This document shows positions 18,160 through 26,124 of a DNA stretch of 64,000 nucleotides, one piece after another. Under the pieces are notes generated by a model. That model was not told the DNA's origin, did not search any database, and saw only the letters and a list, made by a program, of their open reading frames with translations. A program made the translations under genes and the position numbers. Position 1 is the first letter of the stretch, and every line of letters begins with the position of its first letter. This DNA is from Simiduia agarivorans SA1 = DSM 21679 (lineage in GTDB: Bacteria > Pseudomonadota > Gammaproteobacteria > Pseudomonadales > Cellvibrionaceae), in contig NC_018868.3 in assembly GCF_000305785.2 (NCBI RefSeq), positions 4,076,270 to 4,140,269 of the forward strand. Reading direction: 5' to 3'.

Positions 18160-18426
18160 ATGACTGACAAATCCTGGATGCTGAATCCGTTGGCAATACG
18201 ACATGCCCGTGAATGCATCGCCATTATCAAAAAAGACTTTGACGAAACCCTGAAAATGTCTGACCCGGACTTCCTTGAGCAATTGCAGGCCAAGGCCAGT
18301 CTGGGGGTTTCCCGCGACCTGCGCCGTGCCTATATCCAGCTGATGGCCGATGCCGGCGTATCCAACAGTGCGCATTTGTTGGGCGATCAGCCCGCCAGAC
18401 CGGTTGTCGCTGCGCGCAGTGCATAG
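18160..18426 (+). CDS. Small conserved-looking protein of unknown function
   Basis: 88 aa with no signal peptide or membrane segment. It is mostly helical and charged (ARECIAIIKKDFDETLKMSDPDFLEQLQ). A good ribosome site, GAGGTAGGG, stands 3-10 bases before the ATG, supporting real translation. I recognise no family. It is convergent with the first LysR gene. Confidence 0.6.
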   Translation: MTDKSWMLNPLAIRHARECIAIIKKDFDETLKMSDPDFLEQLQAKASLGVSRDLRRAYIQLMADAGVSNSAHLLGDQPARPVVAARSA

Positions 18427-18456
18427 CGGGTACAGCCTGTCCCTAAGCGTCCCGGT

Positions 18457-19377
18457 TCAGCGATACACCTTGTCGATCAGCGTCAGCCATTGCTTTACCA
18501 GTTTGGTGGGCGTGGCCGTGCGTCGCGTCAAGGCGGCAATGTCCACAGTGTAATGCCTGTTGTCCGGCATCAGGGCGCGCAAGCTGCCTTCGGTGAGCTG
18601 GGGTTGCACATAGTGAGACGGAAAGTAGCCGATGAACCGACCGGTATTCACCAGCGCCATCCTCACCTCATAAATATACGCATTGGCTGCGCGTTTAAGG
18701 CCCTCCATGGCCAGCGACGCCTGGCCTGCCGTCTGTATGCCAGGATGGACAAACCGGCAGGCTTCCAGATCGGCGTTGGTCAGATCGTCTGCTGGCACGG
18801 CAAACAGGGGGTGCGACCTGTGGCAATAGAGAAAGTAGTCTTCGCTGTACAGGGACTGGTATTGCAGTGTGGAGAGTTCCCGGTGTTTAGGGGCAAAACA
18901 CAGATCGGCACGGCCATCGAGTAGCGCCTGTTCCATTTCCGGCAGGCTGTTGGTGGATATATGGATCACCACCTCGGGCGCATGCTGGCTGAATTCTTCC
19001 AGCATGGAGGTCAGGCGAAAACGAGGGTCGGCCACGATGGCATCCGAACAGATGATATTCAGTTCGCCGGTCAGCTGGTCGTGCAAGCCATTCACCTTGG
19101 CCCGGAATTGGTCCAGATCGCCAAATAACTGATCCACCGCATCGAATACCACCTTGCCGTCGTCGGTGAGGGCAAAGCCGCCCCGGCCCCGGTGGCACAG
19201 GCTCAAGCCCAGGCGGGACTCCAGATCGGCCATGTGGGTGGAGATGGTCGAGCGGGCAATGTTGAGTTGTGATTCGGCCGCGCTGAAACCGCCGCAGTTG
19301 ACCACGCTCTGGAACACCCGCAGCAGCTTCAGATCCACATCGTTAATTTTTTGCAGCTTGGACATAGTGACCGTCAT
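18457..19377 (-). CDS. LysR-family transcriptional regulator (copy 1)
   Basis: 306 aa. An N-terminal winged HTH (about residues 10-70: LRVFQSVVNCGGFSAAESQLNIARSTISTHMADLESRLG) is followed by a LysR effector-binding domain. The HTH is closely similar to that of the next gene (shared STIST, ADLESRLGL/AELESRLGL, GGFALT), so the two are paralogues from a tandem duplication. The 5' end overlaps the 3' end of the second LysR gene by 35 bp, so they are probably translated from one mRNA. A start at MSKLQK (19365) is possible. Confidence 0.9.
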   Translation of the reverse strand: MTVTMSKLQKINDVDLKLLRVFQSVVNCGGFSAAESQLNIARSTISTHMADLESRLGLSLCHRGRGGFALTDDGKVVFDAVDQLFGDLDQFRAKVNGLHDQLTGELNIICSDAIVADPRFRLTSMLEEFSQHAPEVVIHISTNSLPEMEQALLDGRADLCFAPKHRELSTLQYQSLYSEDYFLYCHRSHPLFAVPADDLTNADLEACRFVHPGIQTAGQASLAMEGLKRAANAYIYEVRMALVNTGRFIGYFPSHYVQPQLTEGSLRALMPDNRHYTVDIAALTRRTATPTKLVKQWLTLIDKVYR

Positions 19378-20266
19378 TCAGTTGTGAAAACAGCTGTTGA
19401 ACCAGCGGGTTGGATTTCTGGCTGGCCAGGCAATGCACGGCCATGACCACGTGGTAGCCGAACTGTTCGGGTGCAAGTGGTTTGAGTCGTTGCTGCTGGC
19501 ACCAGGGGGCGGCGGCGTGATCGGGCAGAAAGCCCACGTAGGTACCGGACAAAATCAGGGCTGCACGGGCTTCCAGTTCGGGGGCGATGGCGGTGAGGGT
19601 CAGCTGCTCGATCAATGTGGCTTGTTGCTCACTCCAGACCTGACCGGTACCCACAAATTCGCAATCGACGAGGTGTGAGCGCCCGACTTCCGTTGCATCA
19701 AAAAGCGGATGATTGCGGGCGCAATAAAGCTGGTAGTGCTCCTGGTACAGCGGCTTGCTGTAAAAACGGGCCTGGCCGACGGCGTCTGGCGCGATGCCCA
19801 GATGAATTTCGCCGGCTGCCAGCGCATCGGACACGGCGCTGGCATTCAGGCTGGTAACGGACAGCCGGGCGTCGGGGGCCTTGCGGCGGAAATCCCGCAA
19901 TACGTCCGCGAAACAGAAGGCCGGGTGAGTCAGGCTGCTGTCACAAAAGCCGATGCGCAATTCGCCCGCCAGTTTCTGGTGCTGCAGGTTGGCCAACTGT
20001 GCACTCAGCTCATCGCCGGCAGCGAGCCAGCTGCTGGCGGCCTCATACACGGCCTGGCCTGCCTCGGTGAGGGCAAAGCCACCGGGGCCGCGTTTGCACA
20101 GCGTCAGCCCCAGGCGGGATTCCAGCTCGGCCAGGTTGGTGCTGATGGTGGAGCGCGACAGGTTCAGCCGGCGCTCGGCAGCGCTGATGCCGCCGGCGTC
20201 GGCCACGGTCAGAAACAGTCTGAGAAGGCGGGGGTCTTGAAGGTCCGCTTGTTTCATAATATCCAA
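19343..20266 (-). CDS. LysR-family transcriptional regulator (copy 2)
   Basis: 307 aa. Winged HTH (about 10-70: LRLFLTVADAGGISAAERRLNLSRSTISTNLAELESRLG) plus effector domain. It is transcribed ahead of copy 1 and divergently from shikimate kinase and the ureohydrolase gene. In Pseudomonas a LysR regulator controls the guanidinobutyrase gene, so the ureohydrolase is a plausible target; this is inference from context. The start may be the second methionine, nine bases in. Confidence 0.9.
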   Translation of the reverse strand: MDIMKQADLQDPRLLRLFLTVADAGGISAAERRLNLSRSTISTNLAELESRLGLTLCKRGPGGFALTEAGQAVYEAASSWLAAGDELSAQLANLQHQKLAGELRIGFCDSSLTHPAFCFADVLRDFRRKAPDARLSVTSLNASAVSDALAAGEIHLGIAPDAVGQARFYSKPLYQEHYQLYCARNHPLFDATEVGRSHLVDCEFVGTGQVWSEQQATLIEQLTLTAIAPELEARAALILSGTYVGFLPDHAAAPWCQQQRLKPLAPEQFGYHVVMAVHCLASQKSNPLVQQLFSQLNDGHYVQAAKN

Positions 20267-20407
20267 CCTGAACGGGATAAGGTTGGTTTAATGTTAACTT
20301 AAGTTGATGCTTGTGAGCAGTGTCGGGCTGGGGTTTAATGCCGGCACAACGAAAAAGGCCGGCTTCCTACGGCCACCGAAAAAAGCAGAAGTCACAGGTA
20401 TCCCAGT

Positions 20408-20914
20408 ATGACCCCCAAAAGCGTAATCCTCATCGGCATGCCCGGCGCCGGTAAAAGCACCATCGGCGTGATGTTAGCGAAAGAGCTCGCCAAGGATTTT
20501 ATTGACACAGATGTGTTGATTCAGGTGCGCGAAGGCAAAACCCTGCAAGAGATTATGGATGAGTCGGATTACCTGAATTTACGCAGGATAGAAGAGGAGG
20601 TGCTGCTGGAAACGGACTTGCCCAACCACGTGATCGCCACCGGCGGCAGCGTGGTGTATGGCGATGCCGGTATGCAGCACATGAAGCGCTACGGGCCGGT
20701 GGTTTTCCTGAATGTGTCGTTGGCCGAGCTGACCCGACGCATCCATAACTATGAATCCCGCGGCATTGCCCGTCGGCCGGACCAGTCCTTCCAGGAGGTT
20801 TTCGACGAGCGCAACAAGCTGTACCGGCATTATGCCGATATCGTGGTGGACTGCGATGGCCGAGACCAGGCCCAGGTGATCGGCGCGGTGATGCAGGCGC
20901 TCGACGCGGCGTAA
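20408..20914 (+). CDS. Shikimate kinase-like P-loop kinase
   Basis: 168 aa. It has Walker A GMPGAGKST (about 10-18), DTD (about 38-40), IATGGS (about 77-82), the lid arginines in GIARRPDQSF and RNKLYRHYADIVVD near the end. These are shikimate kinase hallmarks, and length fits AroK/AroL (about 170 aa). The enzyme phosphorylates shikimate in aromatic amino-acid synthesis. No other aro gene is adjacent, so a second shikimate kinase or a related small-molecule kinase is possible. The shared strand with the ureohydrolase suggests a loose unit. Confidence 0.82.
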   Translation: MTPKSVILIGMPGAGKSTIGVMLAKELAKDFIDTDVLIQVREGKTLQEIMDESDYLNLRRIEEEVLLETDLPNHVIATGGSVVYGDAGMQHMKRYGPVVFLNVSLAELTRRIHNYESRGIARRPDQSFQEVFDERNKLYRHYADIVVDCDGRDQAQVIGAVMQALDAA

Positions 20915-21038
20915 TGTAGTCTCCGCAGGGAGGGCTCATTCGGACCAGATTCGGCTGCGCCGAACCTTGAGTCGGCGCCCGCCGCCTTCCTGCCCGCCGG
21001 AAATCAGCCATACTCAGTGCTCAATCGCGGGAGGGCTT

Positions 21039-22001
21039 ATGAGCACTGAAAAAACCTTTTACCAACCTCTGGGTGGCAATGAAATGCCGCGTTTCGGCGG
21101 CCCGGCCACCTTCATGCGTTTACCCGCCAAAACCCTGGCCGATCCGTTGGACGTGGGCATCATTGGTGTGCCTATGGATATTGGCGCATCCAATCGCCCC
21201 GGTGCGCGATTTGGCCCGCGTGAAATCCGCGATGAATCGCGCATGCTGCGCCCGTTCAACGTGTCTACCGGCGCTGACCCCTTTAACAGTCTCGCCATTG
21301 CCGATATCGGCGACGTGGCGATAAACACCTTTAACCTGCTGAAAAGCGTGCAGATTATTGAGGATCATTACGATCAGGTGGTCGCAGCTGGCGTTACTCC
21401 CGTGTCGATTGGCGGAGACCACACCATTGTGCTGCCGATCCTGCGGGCGCTGAAAAAGAAGTATGGCCCGGTGGGCCTGGTGCACATTGACGCCCATGCC
21501 GATGTGAACGACCACATGTTCGGCGAAAAAATTGCCCACGGCACGCCATTCCGTCGCGCGGTGGAGGAAGGGTTGCTGGACGGCAACCGGGTGGTGCAGA
21601 TCGGCTTGCGCGGCACCGGGTATTCGCCCGATGAGTATCAATGGTCCAAGGATCAGGGTTTCCGCGTGGTGCAGGCAGAAGAGTGCTGGTACAAATCCCT
21701 GGCCCCGCTGATGGCCGAAGTGCGTGAAAAGGTGGGCGGCGGGCCGGTATACCTGAGCTTTGATATCGATGGCCTCGATCCCGCCTTTGCCCCCGGCACA
21801 GGCACCGCTGAAGTGGGTGGGCTGACGGTGCATCAGGGCCTCGAGATCGTCCGCGGGTGCAAGGGCCTGGACATTATCGGGTGCGATCTGGTGGAGGTGT
21901 CTCCGCCTTATGATGTGAGCAAAAACACCTCGGTGGTGGGCGCAAATCTCTTGTACGAAATGTTGTGTGTACTGCCCGGGGTGAAGTATTCCACGATCTG
22001 A
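21039..22001 (+). CDS. Agmatinase-family ureohydrolase (agmatinase/guanidinobutyrase/guanidinopropionase)
   Basis: 320 aa from the ATG after GGGAGGG. Binuclear manganese ligands are GGDHT, the DAHADVND block and SFDIDGLDPAFAPG. The enzyme hydrolyses a guanidino compound to urea and an amine. The N-terminal FGGPATFMRLP and ASNRPGARFGPREIR...ESRMLRPFN patterns are like Pseudomonas GbuA/GpuA as much as SpeB, so the exact substrate is open. The divergent LysR pair supports a catabolic, inducible role. Confidence 0.85.
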   Translation: MSTEKTFYQPLGGNEMPRFGGPATFMRLPAKTLADPLDVGIIGVPMDIGASNRPGARFGPREIRDESRMLRPFNVSTGADPFNSLAIADIGDVAINTFNLLKSVQIIEDHYDQVVAAGVTPVSIGGDHTIVLPILRALKKKYGPVGLVHIDAHADVNDHMFGEKIAHGTPFRRAVEEGLLDGNRVVQIGLRGTGYSPDEYQWSKDQGFRVVQAEECWYKSLAPLMAEVREKVGGGPVYLSFDIDGLDPAFAPGTGTAEVGGLTVHQGLEIVRGCKGLDIIGCDLVEVSPPYDVSKNTSVVGANLLYEMLCVLPGVKYSTI

Positions 22002-22026
22002 TCGAAGTATTGATCAGCAGGACTCA

Positions 22027-22056
22027 TTCGCTAATGAATAGTCAGTCATTAGCGAA
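22027..22056. repeat. Perfect 11-bp inverted repeat after the ureohydrolase gene
   Basis: TTCGCTAATGA (22027-22037) and its exact complement (22046-22056) with an 8-nt loop. There is no T run, so it is not a standard terminator. It may stabilise the 3' end or bind a protein. Confidence 0.6.
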
Positions 22057-22276
22057 AAGTATCAAATAGTTCGTATTTATTGGTGGGGCGTGTCGCGCGA
22101 GCGACCCCCTCCGATATTCTTTGCAATTCAAAATTTCTGTAGCAAGGCTAGAATCTGCATCAGATCGCCCATAAGGCGAGCTTACAGACGAGACGTATAG
22201 CGGCCCGCTCTGCCACCAGAGCCCGCTGAAATGAGAGCGGCCCAAAAAGCCCGCCAACCAGAAGTAAGGTGCAGTT

Positions 22277-23317
22277 ATGTCGGTGTTTTCCCACCCGGAG
22301 TTTGACGGTCACGAGCACGTGGCGTTTTATCACGATCGCAAATCGGGCCTGAAGGCCATTATTGCCATCCATAACACCAATCTGGGACCGGCCCTGGGCG
22401 GCTGCCGCATGTGGCCCTATGCTACGGATGAAGAAGCACTGCGCGATGTCCTGCGCCTGTCCAAAGGCATGACCTACAAGTCCGCCGTGGCCAATATCAA
22501 ACTGGGTGGTGGCAAGGCCGTCATTCTGGGCAACCACCGCACCGAGAAAACCCGCGACCTGCTGCTGGCCATGGGCGACTTTGTGGAGTCCCTGGGTGGC
22601 CGGTACATCACTGCCGAAGATTCCGGCACCTCGGTGGCCGACATGAAAGTGATTGGCGAGCGCACCCGCTTCGCCGGTGGCGTAGTTGAGGGCAGTGAGC
22701 ACGGCGGCGATCCCAGCCCGACTACGGCGTACGGCACTTACGTTGGCCTGAAAGCGGCGGCTAAATTCCGTTTGGGTGTGGATTCGCTCAAGGGCATCAG
22801 AGTTGCCGTACAGGGTGTTGGGAATGTGGGCTACCGTCTTGCGAAGCACCTGCATGACGACGGCGCCGAGTTAGTGGTATCCGATATTTTTTCTGAAAAT
22901 ACCGAGCGCGCAGTGCGCGAGCTGGGCGCCCGCGTGGTTGAGGGCGATGCCATTTTCGACCAGGACGTGGACATCTTCGCCCCTTGCGCCCTGGGCGCGA
23001 TTATCAACGACAACACCATCGATAGACTCAAAGCCTGCGTGGTGGCCGGTGCGGCCAACAACCAGCTGGCAGAGGAACGCCACGGTGAGCTGTTGCGCGC
23101 CCGCGAAATTCTGTACGCGCCCGATTATGTGATCAACGCCGGCGGCATTGTCGATGTGTATTACCAGCGCACCGGCGAGTCGGCCGACAAGCTCAAGGCC
23201 CACGTGGAAGGCATTGGCGACACCCTGACCGAAATTTTCACCCGCGCGGCAGAAAACCAACAACCGACCGGGCTTGTGGCAAATAAAATTGCCGAAGAAC
23301 GTTTTAATCGCGCTTGA
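22277..23317 (+). CDS. Leucine dehydrogenase (Glu/Leu/Phe/Val dehydrogenase family)
   Basis: 346 aa. The N-terminal domain carries the substrate and catalytic region ([32 protein letters not shown]). The C-terminal domain has the dinucleotide motif VQGVGNVG and ends with the AGAANNQL and [15 protein letters not shown] blocks. This is the length and motif set of leucine/valine dehydrogenases, which reversibly deaminate branched amino acids with NAD+. A strong terminator complex follows. Confidence 0.92.
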   Translation: MSVFSHPEFDGHEHVAFYHDRKSGLKAIIAIHNTNLGPALGGCRMWPYATDEEALRDVLRLSKGMTYKSAVANIKLGGGKAVILGNHRTEKTRDLLLAMGDFVESLGGRYITAEDSGTSVADMKVIGERTRFAGGVVEGSEHGGDPSPTTAYGTYVGLKAAAKFRLGVDSLKGIRVAVQGVGNVGYRLAKHLHDDGAELVVSDIFSENTERAVRELGARVVEGDAIFDQDVDIFAPCALGAIINDNTIDRLKACVVAGAANNQLAEERHGELLRAREILYAPDYVINAGGIVDVYYQRTGESADKLKAHVEGIGDTLTEIFTRAAENQQPTGLVANKIAEERFNRA

Positions 23318-23358
23318 GTTGCGCAATTCACATTTCAAAGCCAAACGGTTGAGGGGTT

Positions 23359-23453
23359 GTCACGCTCACTCGTTTTAGGTTTTTCCTCCTGTGACTCTCC
23401 CTTGCATTTTGTATGGGAACTTCAAGCCCGGCCCCAAAGGCCGGGCTTTTTTT
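23359..23453 (+). ncRNA. Structured 3' region with terminator; weak member of the TCTCC small-RNA family
   Basis: Downstream of the leucine dehydrogenase stop: GTCAC (23359-23363) pairs with GTGAC (23391-23395), followed by TCTCCC (23396-23401), a linker, then a terminator and T7-ATG. The order of parts matches the candidate RNAs at 25.9, 52.7 and 54.3 kb, but the sequence is less similar. It could be a 3'UTR-derived RNA or simply the dehydrogenase 3' end. Confidence 0.35.
23424..23453 (+). terminator. Rho-independent terminator after leucine dehydrogenase
   Basis: Perfect 10-bp stem (23424-23433 with 23439-23448), 5-nt loop and seven Ts, followed by ATG as in the other members of this terminator set. 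Confidence 0.9.
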
Positions 23454-23584
23454 ATGACCGCCAGGGATGGTTGGAATGCCGGTTTTGCAGGAGCAAAAGC
23501 CGGCGGTCCATGGATGGAGTGGCTAAAAATTGCTCCTGCATTTTTGGCACTTCCGCCATCCTTGGCGGTCGTATGCCGAAAGGA
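23454..23584. repeat. Imperfect palindromic element next to a terminator
   Basis: ACCGCCAGGGATGG (from 23457) recurs inverted as CCATCCTTGGCGGT (ending near 23569), and the inner GCAGGAG (near 23487) recurs inverted as CTCCTGC (near 23533). The element starts at the ATG after the T7 tract. TATGCCGAAAGGA at its right edge (23572-23584) recurs at 54413-54425, again beside a T7-ATG terminator. It looks like a non-coding mobile or REP-like repeat. Confidence 0.6.
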
Positions 23585-23989
23585 GCCAGGGATGGCGACG
23601 GTCCGACGCTTCGGTCGGCGCGCTGCAGGCCACTGCATTTACATTCGAAGCAGGTGCAAAAACCGCGGTCCGACTCATCGGTCTGCGTGCTGCATATCAC
23701 CGCGATAACATTCGGAGCGGTGGCTAAGCCGAATCTGGAATGTCGGCGTATGCCACGAGCGCATAGCAGTGCAGCAGCAACGTGCATGTTCTTTTGCCTA
23801 AGGCTGCGCTCGCGCAATCCGCTCGGTCGCAGCTGGAGGGTGATGGCCATCGCACCACTCCACCGACAATGTGTAGGGTGGAATAAGCGAAGCGCATTCC
23901 ACCAAAAAACCAAAGTCCCGGCGCCCATTGGACCAACAGCGGAGATCTATCGGTAAAGTGGGATAAGCACTGCGCAATCCACCAACAAC
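23585..23989. repeat. Gene-free region with degenerate small repeats
   Basis: Two short repeats are clear. GGTGGAAT...ATTCCACC (23877-23903) is a perfect 8-bp inverted repeat around AAGCGAAGCGC. A related unit, GTGGGATAAGC...GCAATCCACC, lies at 23958-23983. Such GGTGGA-TAAGCGAAGCG elements are widespread in bacterial intergenic DNA. The other sequence is a mosaic of short inverted pieces. An open frame over it has no ribosome site or recognisable protein. Confidence 0.55.
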
Positions 23990-24016
23990 AAAAAAGCCCC
24001 GGACCAGCCGGGGCTT
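23990..24016 (-). terminator. Terminator of the ene-reductase gene
   Basis: Read on the minus strand: stem from 24014-24008 with 24002-23996 (7 bp plus A-T extensions), 5-nt loop, then a T run (23995-23990), starting 17 bp after the gene's stop. Confidence 0.88.
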
Positions 24017-24032
24017 CAAGTGCTTGCTGGAC

Positions 24033-25133
24033 TTACACCAGCTGCTTTAACTGCGCCAGATCGTAAGCCACCATTTCGCCGCCGTCACGCAGGCGGTTGG
24101 GCCAGTCGGGGTTTGAAATCAACGCCCGGCCCACGGCCACCAGGTCAAACTCATCGCGGCCCAGTTTTTCCAGCAGCGTATCGATGGACGCCGGCTGGCC
24201 ACCGGCAAAGCCTTTGGCACCTTCATCGATAAAGGCCTGGTCCAGCCCCACGCTACCCACGGTGATGGTGGGCTTGCCGGTGAGTTCTTTGGTCCAGCCG
24301 GCCAGGTTCAATTCACTGCCTTCGAATTCGGTTTCCCAGAACCGGCGGGTAGAGCAGTGGAAGATGTCCACGCCGGCATCAGACAAGGGCTTCAGGAATG
24401 TTGCCAGTTCATCCGGTGTTTCGCACAGGCGCGCGGTGTAGTCCTGCATTTTCCACTGGGAGAACCGGAATACGATGGGGAAATCCGGTGCAGTGGCGGC
24501 GCGCACGGCTTTAATCACCTCGGCTGCAAAACGGGTCCGGCCCACCAGATCGCCGCCGTATTCATCGGTGCGCTCATTCAGGCCGGCCCAGAAAAACTGA
24601 TCGATCAGGTAGCCGTGGGCGCCGTGAATTTCTACCCCATCAAAACCGAGGGTCATGGCGTCTTTGGCGGCTTGTGCGTAGGCGGCGATCACTTCGGCGA
24701 TATCGTCTTGGGTCATTTCATGGCATTTCTTTTTGCCCGGTGCCACCATGCCGGAGGGGCCGAAACCGGGTACCGACGGGTCGGGCTCCATGCCCTCGCG
24801 ACGCACCGCACCTACATGCCAGAGTTGCGGCATGATTTTGCCGCCGGCGGCATGCACGGCATCCACCACTTTCTTCCAGCCTGCGAGTGCTTTGTCGCCA
24901 TAAAAGTAGGGCACGTTCTCGTAGCCATTGGCGGCTTTGTGGCCAATGCAGGTACCTTCGGTAATGATCAGGCCCACGCCGCCTTCGGCGCGGCGACGGT
25001 AGTATTCCATCACCAGATCGTTGGGCACATTGCCCGGCGAAAACTGGCGCGTCATCGGCGCCATGACGATGCGGTTGCTCAGTGCCAATGGCCCAAGAGC
25101 GAATGGGGAAAACAGTTTATCTAACGCAGTCAT
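24033..25133 (-). CDS. Old-yellow-enzyme-family NADH:flavin oxidoreductase (ene-reductase)
   Basis: 366-aa TIM-barrel flavoprotein. FMN- and substrate-binding motifs are visible: NRIVMAPMTRQFS at the N-terminus, MPQLWHVGA, the paired histidines in HGAHGYLIDQFF, and AVGRALISNPDW near the C-terminus. OYE-family enzymes reduce electrophilic alkenes, quinones or nitro compounds with NAD(P)H. A TetR gene lies 25 bp upstream on the same strand, the usual arrangement for an electrophile-induced reductase. Confidence 0.92.
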   Translation of the reverse strand: MTALDKLFSPFALGPLALSNRIVMAPMTRQFSPGNVPNDLVMEYYRRRAEGGVGLIITEGTCIGHKAANGYENVPYFYGDKALAGWKKVVDAVHAAGGKIMPQLWHVGAVRREGMEPDPSVPGFGPSGMVAPGKKKCHEMTQDDIAEVIAAYAQAAKDAMTLGFDGVEIHGAHGYLIDQFFWAGLNERTDEYGGDLVGRTRFAAEVIKAVRAATAPDFPIVFRFSQWKMQDYTARLCETPDELATFLKPLSDAGVDIFHCSTRRFWETEFEGSELNLAGWTKELTGKPTITVGSVGLDQAFIDEGAKGFAGGQPASIDTLLEKLGRDEFDLVAVGRALISNPDWPNRLRDGGEMVAYDLAQLKQLV

Positions 25134-25158
25134 TACTACCTCTCAGTATGCATCCGGG

Positions 25159-25734
25159 TTATCGCAGAGTTTGTTTGTATTGCTCCATAACCTGGTTGAA
25201 CAGTGCCAGGCCGTGGATGCGGGAATATTGCAGTGCGCCTTTGCAGGCGAGTACCAGTAGCAAGGCCTGTGAGCGGGCGTCGCCGGTAAAGTGCATGGTG
25301 TCGGCGTTGCGGCCTTGCTCCAGGGTGCGGGCAATGAACTGGATTTCATGCTCGTCGAGCCGGGCAATGGCCTGGCACATGGAGGGCGGCAACAAATTGA
25401 TATCAGTTTGCAGTGAGCTCAGCGGGCAAATTTTGTTTTCGCCTTGTGCATATTGGAGAGACCAATCCAGATACGCGTTGAGCCGATCCCAAGGGTCCGG
25501 GTAGCGCTGTTCGGCGCCGGAAAACTTCTCTTGGTGCCACGCTTTGATCCACTCGCACAAAGCGACACCCAGGTCTTCTTTTTTGGGAAAGTGGTGGTGC
25601 ACGCTGGCTTTGGTTATGCCCAGTGCGCTGGAGATGTCCTGGTAGCTGAAGTTCTCGAAACCTTTGGTTTGCAATAGCTGAATGGCCAGCTCAAGAATCT
25701 CTGCCTTCCGGTTGCGGGACCGGGTCTGCACCAT
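25159..25734 (-). CDS. TetR-family regulator
   Basis: 191 aa. The N-terminal TetR HTH (about residues 10-55: ILELAIQLLQTKGFENFSYQDISSALGITKASVHHHFPKKEDL) is followed by a helical ligand-binding domain. It precedes the ene-reductase gene by 25 bp, so the two are probably one transcript. Two 20-bp palindromic sites lie just upstream of its start, consistent with autoregulated control of both genes. NemR-like sensing of electrophiles is a reasonable guess. Confidence 0.9.
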   Translation of the reverse strand: MVQTRSRNRKAEILELAIQLLQTKGFENFSYQDISSALGITKASVHHHFPKKEDLGVALCEWIKAWHQEKFSGAEQRYPDPWDRLNAYLDWSLQYAQGENKICPLSSLQTDINLLPPSMCQAIARLDEHEIQFIARTLEQGRNADTMHFTGDARSQALLLVLACKGALQYSRIHGLALFNQVMEQYKQTLR

Positions 25735-25740
25735 GGTGCT

Positions 25741-25791
25741 AACCTTCTAGTTGGTAAGTTAGCGCCAAATTAACCTACTAGTAAGTAGGTT
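25741..25791. promoter_or_regulatory. Twin candidate TetR operators
   Basis: Site 1 (25741-25760) and site 2 (25772-25791, AACCTACT-AGTA-AGTAGGTT, a perfect 8-bp inverted repeat) are related 20-bp palindromes starting 31 bp apart, three helical turns. Site 1 keeps the AACCT...AGTT ends but is less symmetric. They lie immediately upstream of the TetR start codon. Confidence 0.7.
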
Positions 25792-25880
25792 ACAACGGGT
25801 ATTTTCCCGAACAGATCACACTTTTATCTGGATTTGATTTTATGACTGGATAGTCATTCAGAATTTGCTATAACTATTAA

Positions 25881-26056
25881 CAGGTTAGCGCGATTGCTTT
25901 GCTGCAAGCGGCTAATGCTAGTCATGTGTCTCCTAATGATGGACTTGGTTTTAGTGATGAATTGAACGGCAGTGTCAGGCCGAGGATGACCCCCCCGGTC
26001 GCCCATAAGCGCTCCGGCTCAAGATAATCAGCCCGCCCAAAAGGCGGGCTTTTTTT
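25881..26056 (+). ncRNA. Candidate small RNA of the TCTCC family
   Basis: An extended -10 (TGCTATAAC, 25866-25874) would start a transcript near 25881. It opens with a hairpin, TTAGC (25885-25889) with GCTAA (25911-25915) plus an inner GCTT/AAGC pair. Next comes TGTCTCCTAATGATG (25927-25941), and it ends at a strong terminator (26031-26056). No open frame with a ribosome site is evident. The TCTCC...TGATG segment is shared with candidates at 52.7 and 54.3 kb. The distance to the terminator is longer here. Confidence 0.5.
26031..26056 (+). terminator. Rho-independent terminator with T7-ATG end
   Basis: Perfect 7-bp stem (26031-26037 with 26043-26049) and seven Ts. No protein gene precedes it on the plus strand, so it must end a non-coding transcript or help terminate the convergent gene. 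Confidence 0.88.
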
Positions 26057-26124
26057 ATGGCGACACAGCGGTAGTCGGGCAGATGGGCAGATTGAGCGCC
26101 TTGGTTTAACAAGGGCGGGTAGGC

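Noticed and set aside
23357..23956. 199-codon open frame in the repeat-rich gap
   Set aside because: It runs through a terminator and palindromic repeats, has no ribosome site and reads as low-complexity, Arg/Ser/Pro-rich protein.
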